Positions 21,346 to 33,378 of a DNA stretch of 64,000 nucleotides are shown piece by piece. Source of the stretch: Micrasema longulum (taxonomy: Eukaryota > Arthropoda > Insecta > Trichoptera > Brachycentridae); contig JAGVSM010001206.1 in the NCBI GenBank assembly GCA_022494885.1, forward strand, positions 1-64,000, given 5' to 3'. Below the pieces are notes generated by a model. The model had not been told where the DNA came from. It was given only the letters and a program-made list of their open reading frames with translations, and searched no databases. The position numbers and the translations under genes were made by a program. Position 1 is the stretch's first letter; each line of letters starts with the position of its first letter.

Positions 21346-22555
21346 ATATTGTTTTCTTTCTAACTCTGAAATATTTTTTCAAATAGGGTTTTTTATTTGA
21401 ACAAAATGCCTTGAAATAAATATTGGTTGTATTTGGCATCTGGTTAATTGATTTCGGAAGGCCATTATCGTGTAACGGTTGGCTTTATCAGGAAACCTGC
21501 TAGGGATACCTTATTGCCTTTCTTAATGGCTAAGTAAATTATTTGGTACCAATCTGTTGAGGTAAAAAGCATTAGGAATGTAAGCAAATCCCTTAATCCT
21601 TTATCTTCGTTTCAGAAGGGATGATTAATTAAAAGGCCATTTATAATACACGTATATTTAGGTTGTTTGCTAAAATATATGACAAAAATGAATTGTAAAC
21701 AATATATGGGTTAAAGTCAGATTTATATTTTAACAGAGATGTGGGACCTCTTTCAGAAGGAATATGAAAGAGGCATATACAGATCCGACGATCTGTAGTT
21801 ACATTGGCTGAGTTCATTGTGCTCGTCTACAAAAACGTACCTAAAATATTGTTACTGTAGAATGTTTTATTATTTAAACTTTCTACTGAATATGCTGTCA
21901 AACTTTTAGGTTAATTTTTTAAATGTAAATCATGTGTAATTTTTAGGTTTCATTTTTTTTATTAATCTTGGGTAATTTATGTTTAAAAAAAATTAAATAA
22001 TATTAAGCCAAATATGTTAGTATTATAAATATTTGTAAAAGGCAGATTTGCCGTTCATGTTAATAAAATAAAATAAAATAACCTATGTAAATAATAGCGT
22101 AATTCAAAACCGTCTCTAAATCTTGAAAAAATAGATTATACTATTTGACACCGTAAACTCAGCATTTTCCATTGAGTTAGTGAAGGATAATTGAACGTAG
22201 TCATTCAGAAAGTAGCCAGTCCACAATAAAAAAAAGAGATATTGGTGTTATCGGGTAAAACTACTACTAAAACTGGTCGAACACGTAATTAAACACTTGT
22301 TAGAAGTACAACAAAAAATATGTATTAATTGTTTACCATTTGTCAAAGTCAAAAACATTCAAACTGTTGTTGTAGATTTGATTACTCACTGTTTTCACAA
22401 ACGCGCTTTTTTCTCAGTTTAACTTTTCTATGGCTGGCTTCAGAATTTTTCAGCTCTAATTAGAAATCTCGCATTTTTTTTCAAAGTTTTAAAGAAATAC
22501 CTCTGCAACTCCTTCGATCGAGATTTTTTAGTTTGCTTCTAAAACCCTCAAATCA
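21346..22555. other. AT-rich spacer with PAL and LINE-tail traces
   Basis: About 21727-21860 contains a much-decayed PAL arm (TTTTAACAGAGATGTGG...CTACAAAAACG). About 21930-22080 ends with AAAGGCAGATTTGCCGTTCA and five AAAAT units, resembling a LINE 3' terminus with a hairpin and simple tail. No open frame. Confidence 0.4.
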
Positions 22556-22557
22556 CA

Positions 22558-22970
22558 ACAATGTTTGAGTATGTCCAAATGCTTGCAGACTGGCTGGATT
22601 TCCTCACTAGGGAGTAATTCACATTTAAATTTATTTCAATAGAGAGAAAAAACATGATTGAGAAGGGAATATGGGCGTCTAGGCATTTATAGGGCTTATG
22701 ACCTGTCATTGGCTGGTCAAAGTAGCCACTTTACCCACTGTTCCACCCGCATCTCTCACCCGCATGATAAAGTAATAAAATCCTTTACTTCACAAAAGTC
22801 AACCGATGGAAGAGTTGAAAAAATGTGGATGTCGAAACATGGGCAGAATGGTGAATGTTACACAGTGTGTAAAGTGGCTGCTTAAACCAGCCAATGACAG
22901 GTCATAAGCCCTGTAAATGCCTAGACGTCCATATTCCTTTCTCAATAATGTTATCCCTCTCTGTTGAAAT
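22558..22970. repeat. PAL repeat with long inverted arms
   Basis: Leader 22558-22615 (GAGTATGTCCAAATGCTTGC, GACTGGCTGGATTTCCTC). The left arm begins ATTTCAATAGAGAG at 22633 and the right arm ends CTCTCTGTTGAAAT at 22970. The arms match for about 110 bases (left ...GGGCTTATGACCTGTCATTG...; right ...CAATGACAGGTCATAAGCCC...). The interior has TTCACAAAAGTCAACCGATGG. The 338-bp palindromic unit is one of the clearest in the window. Confidence 0.8.
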
Positions 22971-23595
22971 ATTAAAAAAAAAAATCTGTGTTGAAAATAG
23001 CCTTATTCATGATATCTTATGCTTTCAACTACATTTTTTGTAAACTACTATTTAAATGCAGCAATAATAACATTAGTTTGGAGGAATTCTTTTATTTTAT
23101 ATGCAAAGTTACTATTTATCTGAAGATGTGAAACTTAATTTTTTTTTCACAATAATAACAATGGGTGAGAAATGTAAATAAAGCCGTATTAACCTTTGCA
23201 TTATGACAGGAGGTTAATCCACGTACTGTGTGAGTGTGTTGGGGAGGGGAAGTTGGGGTAGCCCCGGATGGCAATTAATCCCGGACATTTAAATATGTGA
23301 AGAAAAAAAAACACGTTACGCAGGTAACGTTAAGTAAGATGTGTCACCTTAAGGGTAAAAATAATTAATAAAGTCAGTTGTGGCCCGACCACTATGTCCG
23401 TTAAATGCAAGTGTGTATTTTGTTTTTTTGTTTTTCATTGTTTTGGTAATACTTTATTGCAGGTAATGTAACTTTTGCGTAAGTATTGTACGCAACTGAA
23501 CTGTAGTTTTTAATCAAAACAACTGAATTATTAAAAAAAAAAATCTATTCTGATCTAAAAACCCTTAGTGACACATATTTAAAGCAGCCGAGAGA
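22971..23595. other. Spacer
   Basis: No gene or family recognised. GTTGGGGAGGGGAAGTTGGG (about 23239) is a short G-rich run that stands out from the background. Confidence 0.35.
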
Positions 23596-23599
23596 GTGA

Positions 23600-23882
23600 G
23601 ATTTTCAAAATTGTTTTCAGGCTTTGTAACTTTTGCGTAATTGAAATAATTCAGTCAGATAAATCTTTTCACAACAAAAGAGATTTCATCTCCTTAAATT
23701 TAGTAAAATAAATAAATGGAAGAATAGAAGAAATATGGATGTTCAAACATAAGCAAAATGGTGAATGTTACACAGTGTGTAAATTGGCCACTTAAACCAG
23801 CCAATGACAGGTCAGAAGCCCTGTACCACTTCCATATTCCCTTCTTGAAGGTATTCTCCACCCCTGTTGTAATTCGTTAATT
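23600..23882 (+). repeat. PAL repeat, right-half copy
   Basis: Interior AAATTGTTTTCAGGCTTTG, TGAAATAATTCAGTCAGAT and GAAATATGGATGTTCAAAC. The right arm follows with GAATGTTACACAGTGTGT, ACCAGCCAATGACAGGTCAG and CCCCTGTTGTAATTCGTTAA. Confidence 0.75.
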
Positions 23883-24625
23883 TTCACATAGCAAAAAAGA
23901 AGTTGAAGATCGACAAATTAAGAAAAAAAAACAAATGCGAATAGGCGTTTAAAGTTCTAGAAATCATTTTTAAATGTATAGACTTGTTAAGAAGATCAAG
24001 ATGTAGAGTCTAAATGCATTATATGTGGGCACCATTTTAAAGGAAGGCTGAATTCAATGCTAATATAGTAGTTTGACCCACAAAGGAAACGTTGTGGATT
24101 CTTGAAATATTTGTTAATATTGTGTCGTTTGTTAGACTTAAATATGTATGAGTCACCATTTACTACTGTATCTGGGGCTAAAGACTATATTTCGTCTTTT
24201 CAAAAAATTAAGGCCAAAGTAGTTTAATTTTTTTTTATTTGTAGAAACTCTCATTACAACATTAAAAAAATGATTTGACTTAATAAGTAAAAAGTTAATG
24301 TGCAATTCATTCAAGTGTACGGGGCTACCTATACTTCTCTTATGTATATACAAACTTGTTGTTTACACTGTGCCACATTATAATCCTAAACGCTACAGAT
24401 CCCGCATCCATAGTACACAGTGTTTCCTCCTTTCACAGGGATGATATTACGAATGCTAATTATTACGAATTTCCATAATCCTTTTAATATATCTGAGAGT
24501 ATACTTTACATGTCTTATCTTAAATTTTTTTTCTATTTTCATATACAATTACCAATTTTCTTATCCAGTAAAAATATTTTGGAGATTTGACGTCGATTCA
24601 TTAGATATGTACGTGGTGAAAAATT
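23883..24625. other. AT-rich spacer
   Basis: No recognisable coding sequence or repeat. Confidence 0.4.
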
Positions 24626-24627
24626 GT

Positions 24628-24800
24628 CATCATCAGCATTCTCATTTCTGTTTCCGCATTAAGTAGTACATAGAACACTGCATTGATAAACCATATGCAA
24701 CGTATTTTGATCATTTGCAGGTCAGATGATCAGACTCCTTACGCTTCAGGTTTCAGTCCAGGATCAATGAAATATTGCAGTTTATAGAACCCTTAAAATC
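24628..24800 (-). repeat. SINE-A copy, head missing
   Basis: Plus strand shows TCATCATCAGCATTCTC, TTTCCGCATTAAGTAGTAC, GGTCAGATGATCAGACTCC and TTCAGGTTTCAGTCCAGGAT, the tail and body of SINE-A. Confidence 0.6.
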
Positions 24801-26125
24801 AATGTTTACACGGACAAAGCGGATTCATCTCCCCTTAATTTCTTTTTTTAAGATTTTAACTGATATTATCTAGTCAAAAACGCTCATCTAGGGTTTTGAT
24901 TCTATTTCACACACATAATTGCATTTTTTATTAGCCTGGACACAGAAAAAAACATGATGGCACAGTAAAACTACAACTATTCCGATTAGTGAGTGCCTGA
25001 CGTTATCCGGATATACAGAAATCCTAATTATTGGATAAACAATGAAATAAATGCTTTTTCTAAAACGAAAGCCTAAAACTTACTCCAAGATCAGTTTTTA
25101 ATTGCATTTGAAACAATATGGCGGGTTGGAATCATATTAAAAACTGATTTAAACATGTCCAGCAAAGTTAATTGCTTTAACAACGAAACTCGGTTACGAG
25201 CAGCGAGGTCCTTATTTTGAGGTTTTATTTTCTGATAACGATTTAAATATTTGGCGATCCGGGTGACTGGAGTTTGGATAAACAAAGTTCAATTCTATTT
25301 ATATAAATTATATTTTTTACATTTTTCCATCATCTGTTAATGCATTCTACGTAGCAGTGGCAAATGGTGATTTTATTTACAGGTAAGCTATAAAAAAGTA
25401 TCATATATTAGTACCTACATAGGAGGTACATAATATAAAGTAAGTAATATACACTATAAATTGTTATTTTTCTGTGGTTTTGTGTGATACAACAACTCTC
25501 ATCCACGAAATCAACTCAAATTATGTAACTTCGTGATATATTATATAATAAAGATATAATATCCATTACTGTAATATATAATTCATTAAAAAATTAATAA
25601 AAAAATTCACTATGAATTCAGTCGATATTAATTATTCAATTGAAATGTCAACTGGCCGAATTGTTCTAGTAATTAACAGTGCTAAAAATAACCGCGTGGA
25701 ACGCCATATGTCCTGCAATAGAAAATAATTATGGTCTTATGTCAAAAGTACCATTTCAAAGAAAAATAGTTTTTAAGAAACAGTGTTTGAAATACTGTTT
25801 TCTAAATCAAGAATCTTCGAATAATATGTGTTATCTAGGAGAAAAAACCCGCACTGGGGTAAAGACATTTAAAATATAGTATACTTATTTGTATAAAAAA
25901 AAGGGGAATAATCGGCTAGTTTCTTGGCTCACCACAGGCGCTGGGCGCGCTTTATTAGTATTTATATTCATTATTAGGATAAAAATACAAACGGTGGAAA
26001 TGATTTAAAATAAATGATAATTATTTATTTGTTTTTCCGTAAATAAAGTTAAAATAAAACATTATCATGGTTAGTAAAATATAATGGAAAGCTGCGCATA
26101 ATCACTTCTATACACGGTTCGCCCC
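24801..26125. other. AT-rich spacer with a possible pogo/Tigger-like end
   Basis: CACAGTAAAACTACAACTAT followed by ATTCCGATTAG and TTATCCGGATATACAGAAAT (about 24970-25030) resembles one end of Tigger/pogo-type elements, but no partner end is found. A 64-codon minus frame at 25091-25285 has no certain domain. Nothing else is seen. Confidence 0.3.
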
Positions 26126-26127
26126 TG

Positions 26128-26217
26128 CTACGTAGTCTGTAAATTGGTTACTTAAACTATATATATCCAAACTCCCATATTCTCTTCTCTAGAAAGATCT
26201 CCATCTCTGTTGTGATG
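26128..26217 (+). repeat. PAL right-arm fragment
   Basis: AGTCTGTAAATTGGTTACTT, TCCCATATTCTCTTCTCTAG and CTCCATCTCTGTTGTGATG align with the end of the PAL right arm. Confidence 0.5.
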
Positions 26218-27334
26218 TATATCGATTATACTTTTCGCAAAAGTTTGTGTTAGTGATAAGAGTTTTGGTATGTTTTATATGTACTCGTATTAGGTATAAT
26301 TTGGAGACTTGAAAGGAGTTCTGAATATAGTATGAATTGGAGTACGGACTATGCAGAATGGGTGTACATGTAAATACACTTACCGCACAAGACAGCCTAT
26401 TCGGATCGTCTGCGTCTCCTGAGAATGAATACCTTAATAACTATACATGTGCTTTTAACCACTCTGAATATAGTGAGAATATTCATGCATATTTGTCTAT
26501 ACCCATACTGTGGTCATAAGCAAAATGGCAGTTTTTTGAAAAAATCACAAAATATGTTAAATATGAGATATTGTTCTACAAGAAATTTTAACATGGCAAT
26601 GAGCAGTAAAAAAATATTTCAGTTCGAAAAACGATTTAATGTTTTTAAAGTTTTTTAAGAAATAACACAATATCTAGAGATTCATGAGCAAAAACTCAGT
26701 GTAGATATGGCACACATAGGTTTTATGCTTTAGAAACAATTCACATACTTATGATCAATTACAGTTTTTTAAATTTGTTTGCTTATTAGCGCAATACATA
26801 TCGTCGACGTTCTGGCTAAAGTCATCAACCACAAAAATAGCAGTTATGATTAGAATATTATGCCATTTGGAACGTAAAACTATGTTTTTTAAGAGGTAAA
26901 CGTCACCAAGCTAATTTATATTAGAGCATATTTTTATATAATAAAAAATATTTATTTAATTAAAAACTTATTATTAATCATAACATTTCAATGATTATTT
27001 TTTATATATCCTTCTTTTCTATAACTCCTATTGTAATAATAAACAAGCAAAAGTCACGAAACGAAATTTTTACCACCTTGCCTCATTAAAAACATTTCAG
27101 ATATTTTAAAACGTATTAGAAAGGAAAAGTTACCAGCGGAATTTATTGAAAAGACGTGAATAAATTATGTTGTGTACATAAATTCTCCAAATCACAAAAA
27201 TGTGATTATTCCTTTGTCTCTAAACTTTAAAATTTCGATTTCTCTAAACGGCAGCGATATTTAATTTAAAATACAAACAATATTCAATATACGATTTTTT
27301 AAAAGTAATAATTTTAAACAATTGCTGAATGTAT
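26218..27334. other. AT-rich spacer
   Basis: Short open frames (26337-26519, 26425-26658) carry no recognisable domain. No repeat family assigned. Confidence 0.35.
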
Positions 27335-27480
27335 GAATACGATATTTGACCACACAAGCGTTAAAGCACGCCACGATGCAGGCTCAGTATCAGACAAAGA
27401 GGAAACTTTATATTCGATCAGTTTATCTGAGAGATTTTTCCCAACCCTAATCATGAGGGCTATCTCTTTTATTTTGTTTT
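27335..27480 (+). pseudogene. Decayed LINE RT fragment
   Basis: ATATTTGACCACACAAGCG, GCAGGCTCAGTATCAGACAA and GTTTATCTGAGAGATTTTTC align with 13230-13400 (ATCTTTGATC...GGCTCAGTATCAGGCATAG...GTTTATCTGAGAGAGC), with an internal deletion of about 45 bases. Frame not maintained. Confidence 0.6.
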
Positions 27481-28278
27481 TTTTGTTTCAGTAACGAAAA
27501 AACCCTTTCAATAACCACTAACCGCTTTTTTATCCACCCTGTTTCTATTTGCAGCCCCGAATTCTCGTTTTATGTTAAGTTTTGCTTTTATGTACCAGCT
27601 ATATTTTTCATAATTATTTTTGTGTGTATATTTTAATTTCTATAAATAGTATTCCCGACAATTATTCCCTTTTTAAGTATGTGAATTTGTTATTGGCGAT
27701 ACTTCATATTTTGACCTTATAAAAGAGTAGCTCAAGAAAAGGAAGAATTCATAAATATATATATAATAAAAACTTAATTAATAAAAATTATTAATGCTAG
27801 GTGTAAATAAGTTACTGAATATTATTTATATTTTTCTTATAAAAATTTTCGAAACACTTTTTGTATCTAATTTGTGCACATACACAAATAATATGCAATA
27901 AGTGCAAAGGTGGGATTAAACTTTGTGTCGGGTTGTGTAGTAACATACTAGTTGTAATAGATTACATCGTGTGGTAAGGTGTGTTGAGAGCTCTTCTGCA
28001 GTTTTAATTGACCATTTAACGTGTAAGCTTAACTTGCTGAAAAACACACTGTTGCGGTGTGTTGTGACGCGCCATAACCCCCCTTCACCACTTTGTCGCA
28101 GACTTAAACATCGTTGGATCGGGAATGCATCTATGGATATTAAATACAATACAACACACCACTCCACAACAGTACATAACAACGTAACCCTGATAACAGA
28201 AAAACAACGATTAAATTTTATTAATGGGGGTTTTCGTGCATCGAAAAATATTTTACAAAACTGAATAGTTTATTACTA
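27481..28278. other. Spacer with overlapping unassigned open frames
   Basis: Overlapping frames of 88 (minus, 27916-28182) and 97 codons (plus, 27971-28264) sit in a locally GC-richer block just left of the 28281-28453 palindrome. Neither shows a recognisable domain. They may be part of the same element, but the sequence alone does not show it. Confidence 0.3.
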
Positions 28279-28280
28279 AG

Positions 28281-28453
28281 TTAATGTTAGTAAATATTAG
28301 TATTTAACCACGTATAGACTCTTCATGTCTACCGGTTTCGAGATCTGCCCGTATCTTTGTCAGGACACTCACTATACCAACCACTACATGCTGACAAACC
28401 GGTAGACAACAAAAGTCTGCAAGTGGTTAAATACTAATATTTACTAACATTAA
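28281..28453. repeat. Perfect 31-bp inverted repeat around a Penelope-type terminal motif
   Basis: Outer arms 28281-28311 (TTAATGTTAGTAAATATTAG...) and 28423-28453 are exact reverse complements over 31 bases. Inner arms are GTCTACCGGTTT (28327-28338) and AAACCGGTAGAC (28396-28407). On the minus strand TGTCCTGACAAAG and CTCGAAACCGGTAGACATGA align with 52848-52945 and with the motif at 7847-7900. This looks like two inverted copies of a Penelope-like terminal repeat. Confidence 0.65.
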
Positions 28454-29258
28454 TTAAAAACTTTGACTACAAAGTGAATGCTTTGTACAAGAATAATAGT
28501 TAAACACTACTTCAATTAATTTTTTTTTATGAAACTAGCTGAGATTCGAGCTTTTTATAACAAACTTTCATAAAATAGTGAATAAAGGCTGAAATGTATG
28601 GTAGGTGATATGGAGATGTTAGCACAGCATTTAATTTTCCTCTCTCAGTTGTTTCTCTACACAATTCAAGTTTATTTCTAGCCAACAAATAAAATTACGT
28701 GTTCAAGATTTATTCATTTCATGACTGTTTTATTTTAAAATACTCTTTTAGAATAAAATATCGTTGAAACGGAAAAATTTTTCTTCCGGAAAATATTTTT
28801 GAAAGGATTTGTTGTTTAAAATAAATTGAAAAGTTAAGTTGAGAAAATAACATTGTGTAAACAATTATTGCTTTGTATAATAACATGTAAGTATGTACAA
28901 AACTAATGTGAATAGCTCATAATGTAGAACACTGTTCTTTATTTACATATTTATATGAACTTTGGCTTCGGTTATTATCATCGCAAATTCACAAAAAATT
29001 ATATCCCACTTACTTGCCTCCCCCCCATCCCGTATCAGTCCATCGACAACCACCGCTGAATCTAGAATTGAAACCGCGGCTATACTTGTTAATGCACTCG
29101 CGCGAATGCTGAGTCTTAAATATTGCCGCCGAAAGCCTTCCGTGTTACGCAAATCGGTTATATTCAGCTTCAATCATCACGACCACCACGCCATTTAAGA
29201 GTGTCAAGTATCGGGATCTAATCTGATGGAAAATGCTGCAAGAAGAAAAGGAAGCCAG
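28454..29258. other. Spacer
   Basis: About 28940-29200 is locally GC-richer (CTCCCCCCCATCCCG) with overlapping 76- and 78-codon frames on both strands. No domain or splice structure is recognised, so no gene is called. Confidence 0.3.
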
Positions 29259-29261
29259 AAA

Positions 29262-29935
29262 CAGATTTTTTTTTTATTATTTTTTTTTTTTTATATGTTT
29301 GGACCCCTGTATTTAGTAGCCTTACGTGTCATGTACAAGGCTAAGGTACTCGGAAAAAAAAGTTTTTGTTTGTCTTGGAAATGGGATGTTCGATCACTGA
29401 TTTTGGTTTATTACCTTTATGAGTCCAATCACCATTGTTGCAAAGTTCAAGAACAATGGCGCATGATAACTACTTTTGACTACAGTGTGGATATCTGTTA
29501 AGGATATTCCATCCTTCCTGCATTCTGCTTCAAGATTATGGCGTTGCAAACTGAAAAATGGGCACTGAAATAACAGATGTTCGATACTCTGTGAAGAAAT
29601 ATCATCGCATGGACAATAGTCATCATTCCTTAATTTAAACCTATATAGATAACTTCTCATTAGCTCCGTGTCCGGTAAAAATTTGGGTCGTTTCGAAAGT
29701 ACTTTGGTGATGATGACGGAAGTTTGCTGCATCAGCCAGCGTTGGGAAAAACATTTTAGTGATTTTACCTGCAGAAGAAGCGCGGTAATGATCTTCCCAA
29801 CGCTGCTGCGTATTTTGTTTTATACAGCGTTTGGCAAAGCTAAGGGGAAATTCTGAGAAGAAAGGTGCCGTTCTTTTACAAGTTGCGGATCTTGCTCGAA
29901 ACAGATTAGCGAATATCCCATCATAGTCCAACTTC
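29262..29935 (-). pseudogene. LINE 3' end with RNase H-adjacent C-terminal domain
   Basis: On the minus strand the 96-codon frame 29931-29641 contains CIKQNTQQRWEDHYRASSAG, TKMFFPTLADAANF and IFTGHGANEKL. After a one-base shift the frame down to 29394 continues YLYRFKLRNDDYCPCDDISS, SIEHLLFQCPFFSLQR. TGHGxxxxYLYRFKL...CPC....E.HLLFxCP is the segment after the RNase H domain of R1/LOA/Jockey-type LINEs, including the zinc-binding C-C-H-C. The 3' UTR continues to a poly-A at 29262-29295 (T-run on plus). Upstream RT is missing, and the frameshift near 29680 disables it. Confidence 0.82.
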
Positions 29936-31728
29936 CTTAGTCAAATTTGTGAACTACAATTGACAGCGGTGTGGTTGACGCCACGATCAAAACCACCGCA
30001 TATAACAGTGTATTAATTAAGTATAATCCTGAAAAATACAATCTTAGTATGAATATCTCACCAGTATCATACAAACCGGTAAACTTCGCTTTACAATGGG
30101 AAAGTTCGGTTTACGAAGAGACAGGTAGATGATGTAGGTTAATTGTTGCAAATACAATTAATATCGTATTGGTATCTCACAGAAAATGAAAACTCAAGAT
30201 CGATTCTCAATAAGGTCGATAAGAAAGCATTTTAGTAAATCGGATTTTTCTTCGGTGCAATAATTTATATACCCTGGACTAGCGCCCGAAGACATGTTTT
30301 GTTATGAAATTTTTGATTTTGAATAGTAAAAATTCGCTGAAATTGGTGCGAATTGGGGTGAGATAGTAATAATTTTATTATTAAATGGTTTGGGATTTAG
30401 ACATTTATTTTTTCAAGTTTTAGAACTTACTAACTGTTAGCAGTAGATCACAAACAATGTCACAAAAAAAGTCACGAAGATTTTAATAACTTAGTTTTAT
30501 TATATGTGATTGATTAATTCTTTTGAATCGGAAAATATTATTTTTAAAGAAAGTAATTTTATATAAACTTTTTTGCTTACCTTTGAAATGATTACTTGCG
30601 TTAAGTAATAATCGTGTAATTAAACTACACAAAATAAAATGATTACTTAAATAAGGTGTTTACATTTTATATTTTTCGTATCCTTTTATTGCTCGCTTTA
30701 AACGAAAAGTTTTACCTTACTACATAAATACAAATATAAACATTTTTTTTTAAGGAATAACCCGCTGAGCCTCTATTTTGAGGCTTGGCCGCAGGTGGGA
30801 TAGAGGGGATACGGAAGGAGGCAATGAAAAATACACCATTTTTACATAATGCACATTAAAAAGAGTTCAATAATTTATTCAGATACAAAAATACTTTTAC
30901 AATACTGATGTTTTAATTTAAAGGTCAGAGTTCAAGAAAACCTAAGCTTTGATGCAAAAGCGATTCCCCGAAAACATTCAATATTTTGTGACAAAGAAAT
31001 ATCATTTTTCGTATTCGGAGAAATCGTGAGCACTCCGCGGCTTTGACTATAAGTTCCCATCTCATATAAACTCTATTCAATTTAAATTGCATCGATTTTT
31101 CTGCATGTTGTCGTCTATCCCGTAGTTTCTCGGAGCGCAGTTTTCTTTGTAAAAATCCCAAATAAAATATTTTCACAGCAAACGCCTTTTGCACACGTAA
31201 CGAGCAAAGCAACGGAACATTACAACCCCCACTTATGGGTTTTCTTAGACAGATTCTCATAGAGGGGAGTTCATTTAAGAAAAGAAAATTCTATTCAGGT
31301 GAACATGTAATTTTAATAAATTTCATCTTAATGTTATATTTCTGAGAAGTACACTCGACATCAACCTTACTTGTAAAGTTTCACCTATTCTTAACACGAA
31401 ATGGAATTTCATTTTCTCCGCTCATGCATACATACACACACACACATATATATATATACATAAATAATATAAGTGATAAGTGATTTTATGATTGAAAAAT
31501 ACTGATAATATGGTCTGACGACTATTATATTTTAATGTTTTTTGCATAGCATAATTATACAAAACATATAAATATATTTATTTATTTCATTTCCTCAACC
31601 CCTCAACGTGAAAACTGTGAAACCCTCAGAGCAATAATTCTTTAGAGAAGCCCGCTCTATTGCATTGAACAATAGCGTTCCAAATTTTCAATTTGGTTTT
31701 AGTTTGGTTTTTAGTTTAACAATAAACC
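29936..31728. other. Spacer
   Basis: No family recognised. A 111-codon minus-strand frame (30925-31260) is among the longest in the window. It is rich in K/R and has no motif I recognise; there is no promoter or splice support. (AC)n/(AT)n microsatellite at about 31431-31458. Confidence 0.35.
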
Positions 31729-31729
31729 T

Positions 31730-31875
31730 TAGTCTTTTGGAGTTAATGCACCAAAATCAGTGATCGAACATGCCATTTCCAAGATAAACAAAAACGATTT
31801 TTTTTCCTAGTACCTTAGCCTTGTACATGATACGTAAGGCTACCAAATACAGAGGGCCAAATATAAATTTTAAAA
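31730..31875 (+). mobile_element. 5'-truncated LINE 3' UTR, inverted copy of 29270-29405
   Basis: CACCAAAATCAGTGATCGAA, CCATTTCCAAGATAAACAAA, TACCTTAGCCTTGTACATGA and GTAAGGCTACCAAATACAGA are the reverse complement of 29275-29405 with few differences. It ends in a short A-run. It is a short insertion of the same RNase H-type LINE family in the opposite orientation, 2.3 kb away. Confidence 0.75.
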
Positions 31876-31879
31876 AAAG

Positions 31880-31945
31880 ATCATCTGTCATTAATTTCAG
31901 CTGCCAGTCCAGGAATATGAAATGTCGCAAAAATATTTTTAAAAA
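31880..31945 (-). repeat. SINE-A body fragment
   Basis: GATCATCTGTCATTAATTTC, AGCTGCCAGTCCAGGAATAT and GAAATGTCGC align with the SINE-A body between tail and head. Confidence 0.4.
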
Positions 31946-32075
31946 TGCTACTTAATCATCAGCAATTTGAAGAAATCCGTAGAGGGTCACATTCCTGCAA
32001 TAATGTTTAAAAAGTTGGATATCAAAATATTATTAATACAGAACGATTCCTTCCCTTATTAATTTTAGAATCTAC

Positions 32076-32979
32076 GAGGGTAGGCTGAATGCACACATGC
32101 TTTAAGAAGGCGAATGAAATGAATTTGAGAAGCACTCCAGGTATCATGTGAAAATAACATTCCACTTCTGTACGATTGCGCAAGTTTGAAGGCGTTGCGT
32201 TCATCCAGCGTATTTTGAGAAGCGGAAGTATGGAAACGTGTTCTTGTGCTTTTTCAACGCGAGTTGATCAGCGTGGTGTTATTGAATATTTTATCATTGT
32301 TTAAAGGCTATTTAAAGTGAAGAAGCTGTTGATAGTCTACCGTAAATCACAGTAAAATTTCGTGGTTGCGATTCTGAAAAAGCCATAATTGTTGACGAAA
32401 CACGCAATGGACGTCCGATCACTGGCACAGACAAAAAATAATATTGCAAACTCGTTGACAGTTTGATTCAAAATGGCCGTCAAATCACTGAAAAGCATAT
32501 TGCAAACCATATTGGAACATCCAAGAAATGTTTTGGCTTTATTATTGAACAATTTGGATGCCGTAAAATCTTGCAACATGATAACACTCGTCTACACACC
32601 TAACGCGCAACCGAAGAGGTTCTACGAAATTCGAACCGATTCCACACTCTCATTACTAACCCGATCTTGCGCCTTGTGATTATTTTTATTTTCTTTTTCT
32701 CAAGAGAGACCTAAAGGGTAACTATTTCACTTCGGATGATGACGTGAAGGCAGCTATCGAGTTCCGGATTCGAGAAAAGTCGGAAGAATTTTTCAGTGAT
32801 GGAACGAAAATAGTTGTTACACGAGAAATGTGTTAGACTTAGCGGTGACTATATTGAAAAGTAAATATATGATTTTGAAGTTTGAGAATTGTACTTTGAT
32901 GTGCTTTTTATTCGATAGTTCCATTTGTTTTTGTTCGTGTTTAACAATCATGTGTGCATTACTTTTCAGCCTACCCTCG
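32076..32979 (+). mobile_element. mariner element, internally deleted (904 bp)
   Basis: Flanked by TA on both sides (32074-32075, 32980-32981). The left end is CGAGGGTAGGCTGAATGCAC. The right end, reverse-complemented, is CGAGGGTAGGCTGAAAAGTA then ATGCACACATG, so the left inverted repeat has lost about five bases. These are typical Tc1/mariner mariner-family ends. A transposase relic is present (separate entry). Full mariners are about 1.3 kb, so roughly 400 bases are missing. Confidence 0.93.
32385..32875 (+). pseudogene. mariner transposase relic
   Basis: Plus-strand reading, broken by stops and frame changes: VDETRNGRPITGTD, LVDSLIQNGRQITEKHIANH, IGTSKKCFGFIIEQFGCRKI (second helix-turn-helix), then directly QHDNTRLHT (the block around the second catalytic Asp), LKGNYFTSDDDVKAAIEFRI, REKSEEFFSDG and a degenerate SGDYIEK C terminus. 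This order is that of mariner transposases. The segment with the first catalytic Asp, between HTH and HDN, is deleted and the DLAPSDY block is scrambled, so no active enzyme can be made. Confidence 0.88.
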
Positions 32980-32981
32980 TA

Positions 32982-33374
32982 TTATGGCGCAACTTAATAT
33001 CCAGGTGGTCTACGGGTCACTCGGTTTAATCCAATCTCACCACGGAGCTGCACATCAAATTAATATAATTTTTCCGCATGTGGTTTTCAAAACAAATCGC
33101 ATGTAACGAAACAATGTGTGACGTTGTGGGTTATTAACCTAAATTCCGGGAAATGTGATCAAAATTTGCAAGTTTTGTATGTGGAAGGGAGGAGGGTGGA
33201 GGAAGTTGCGGATTATATTAGTGATGAGAATAACTGCTCACGATTATATAATAATAAAAAAATATTGAGAACGACAAAATAATATTTTTTTTATTTAGGA
33301 ACCCGGAAGGAAAAGAAGCGAAGTAAAATATATGAGTTTTTTTTAAAACTTATAATATCTCTATGAGGAGAGTT
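32982..33374. other. Spacer
   Basis: No gene or repeat recognised. Confidence 0.4.
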
Positions 33375-33378
33375 CAGC

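Noticed and set aside
27916..28264. Overlapping ORFs beside the 28.3-kb palindrome as a possible new two-strand gene
   Set aside because: Neither frame has a recognisable domain and overlapping frames are expected in a locally GC-richer block.
30925..31260. 111-codon minus-strand frame
   Set aside because: No recognised motif and no gene structure; kept only as part of a spacer entry.
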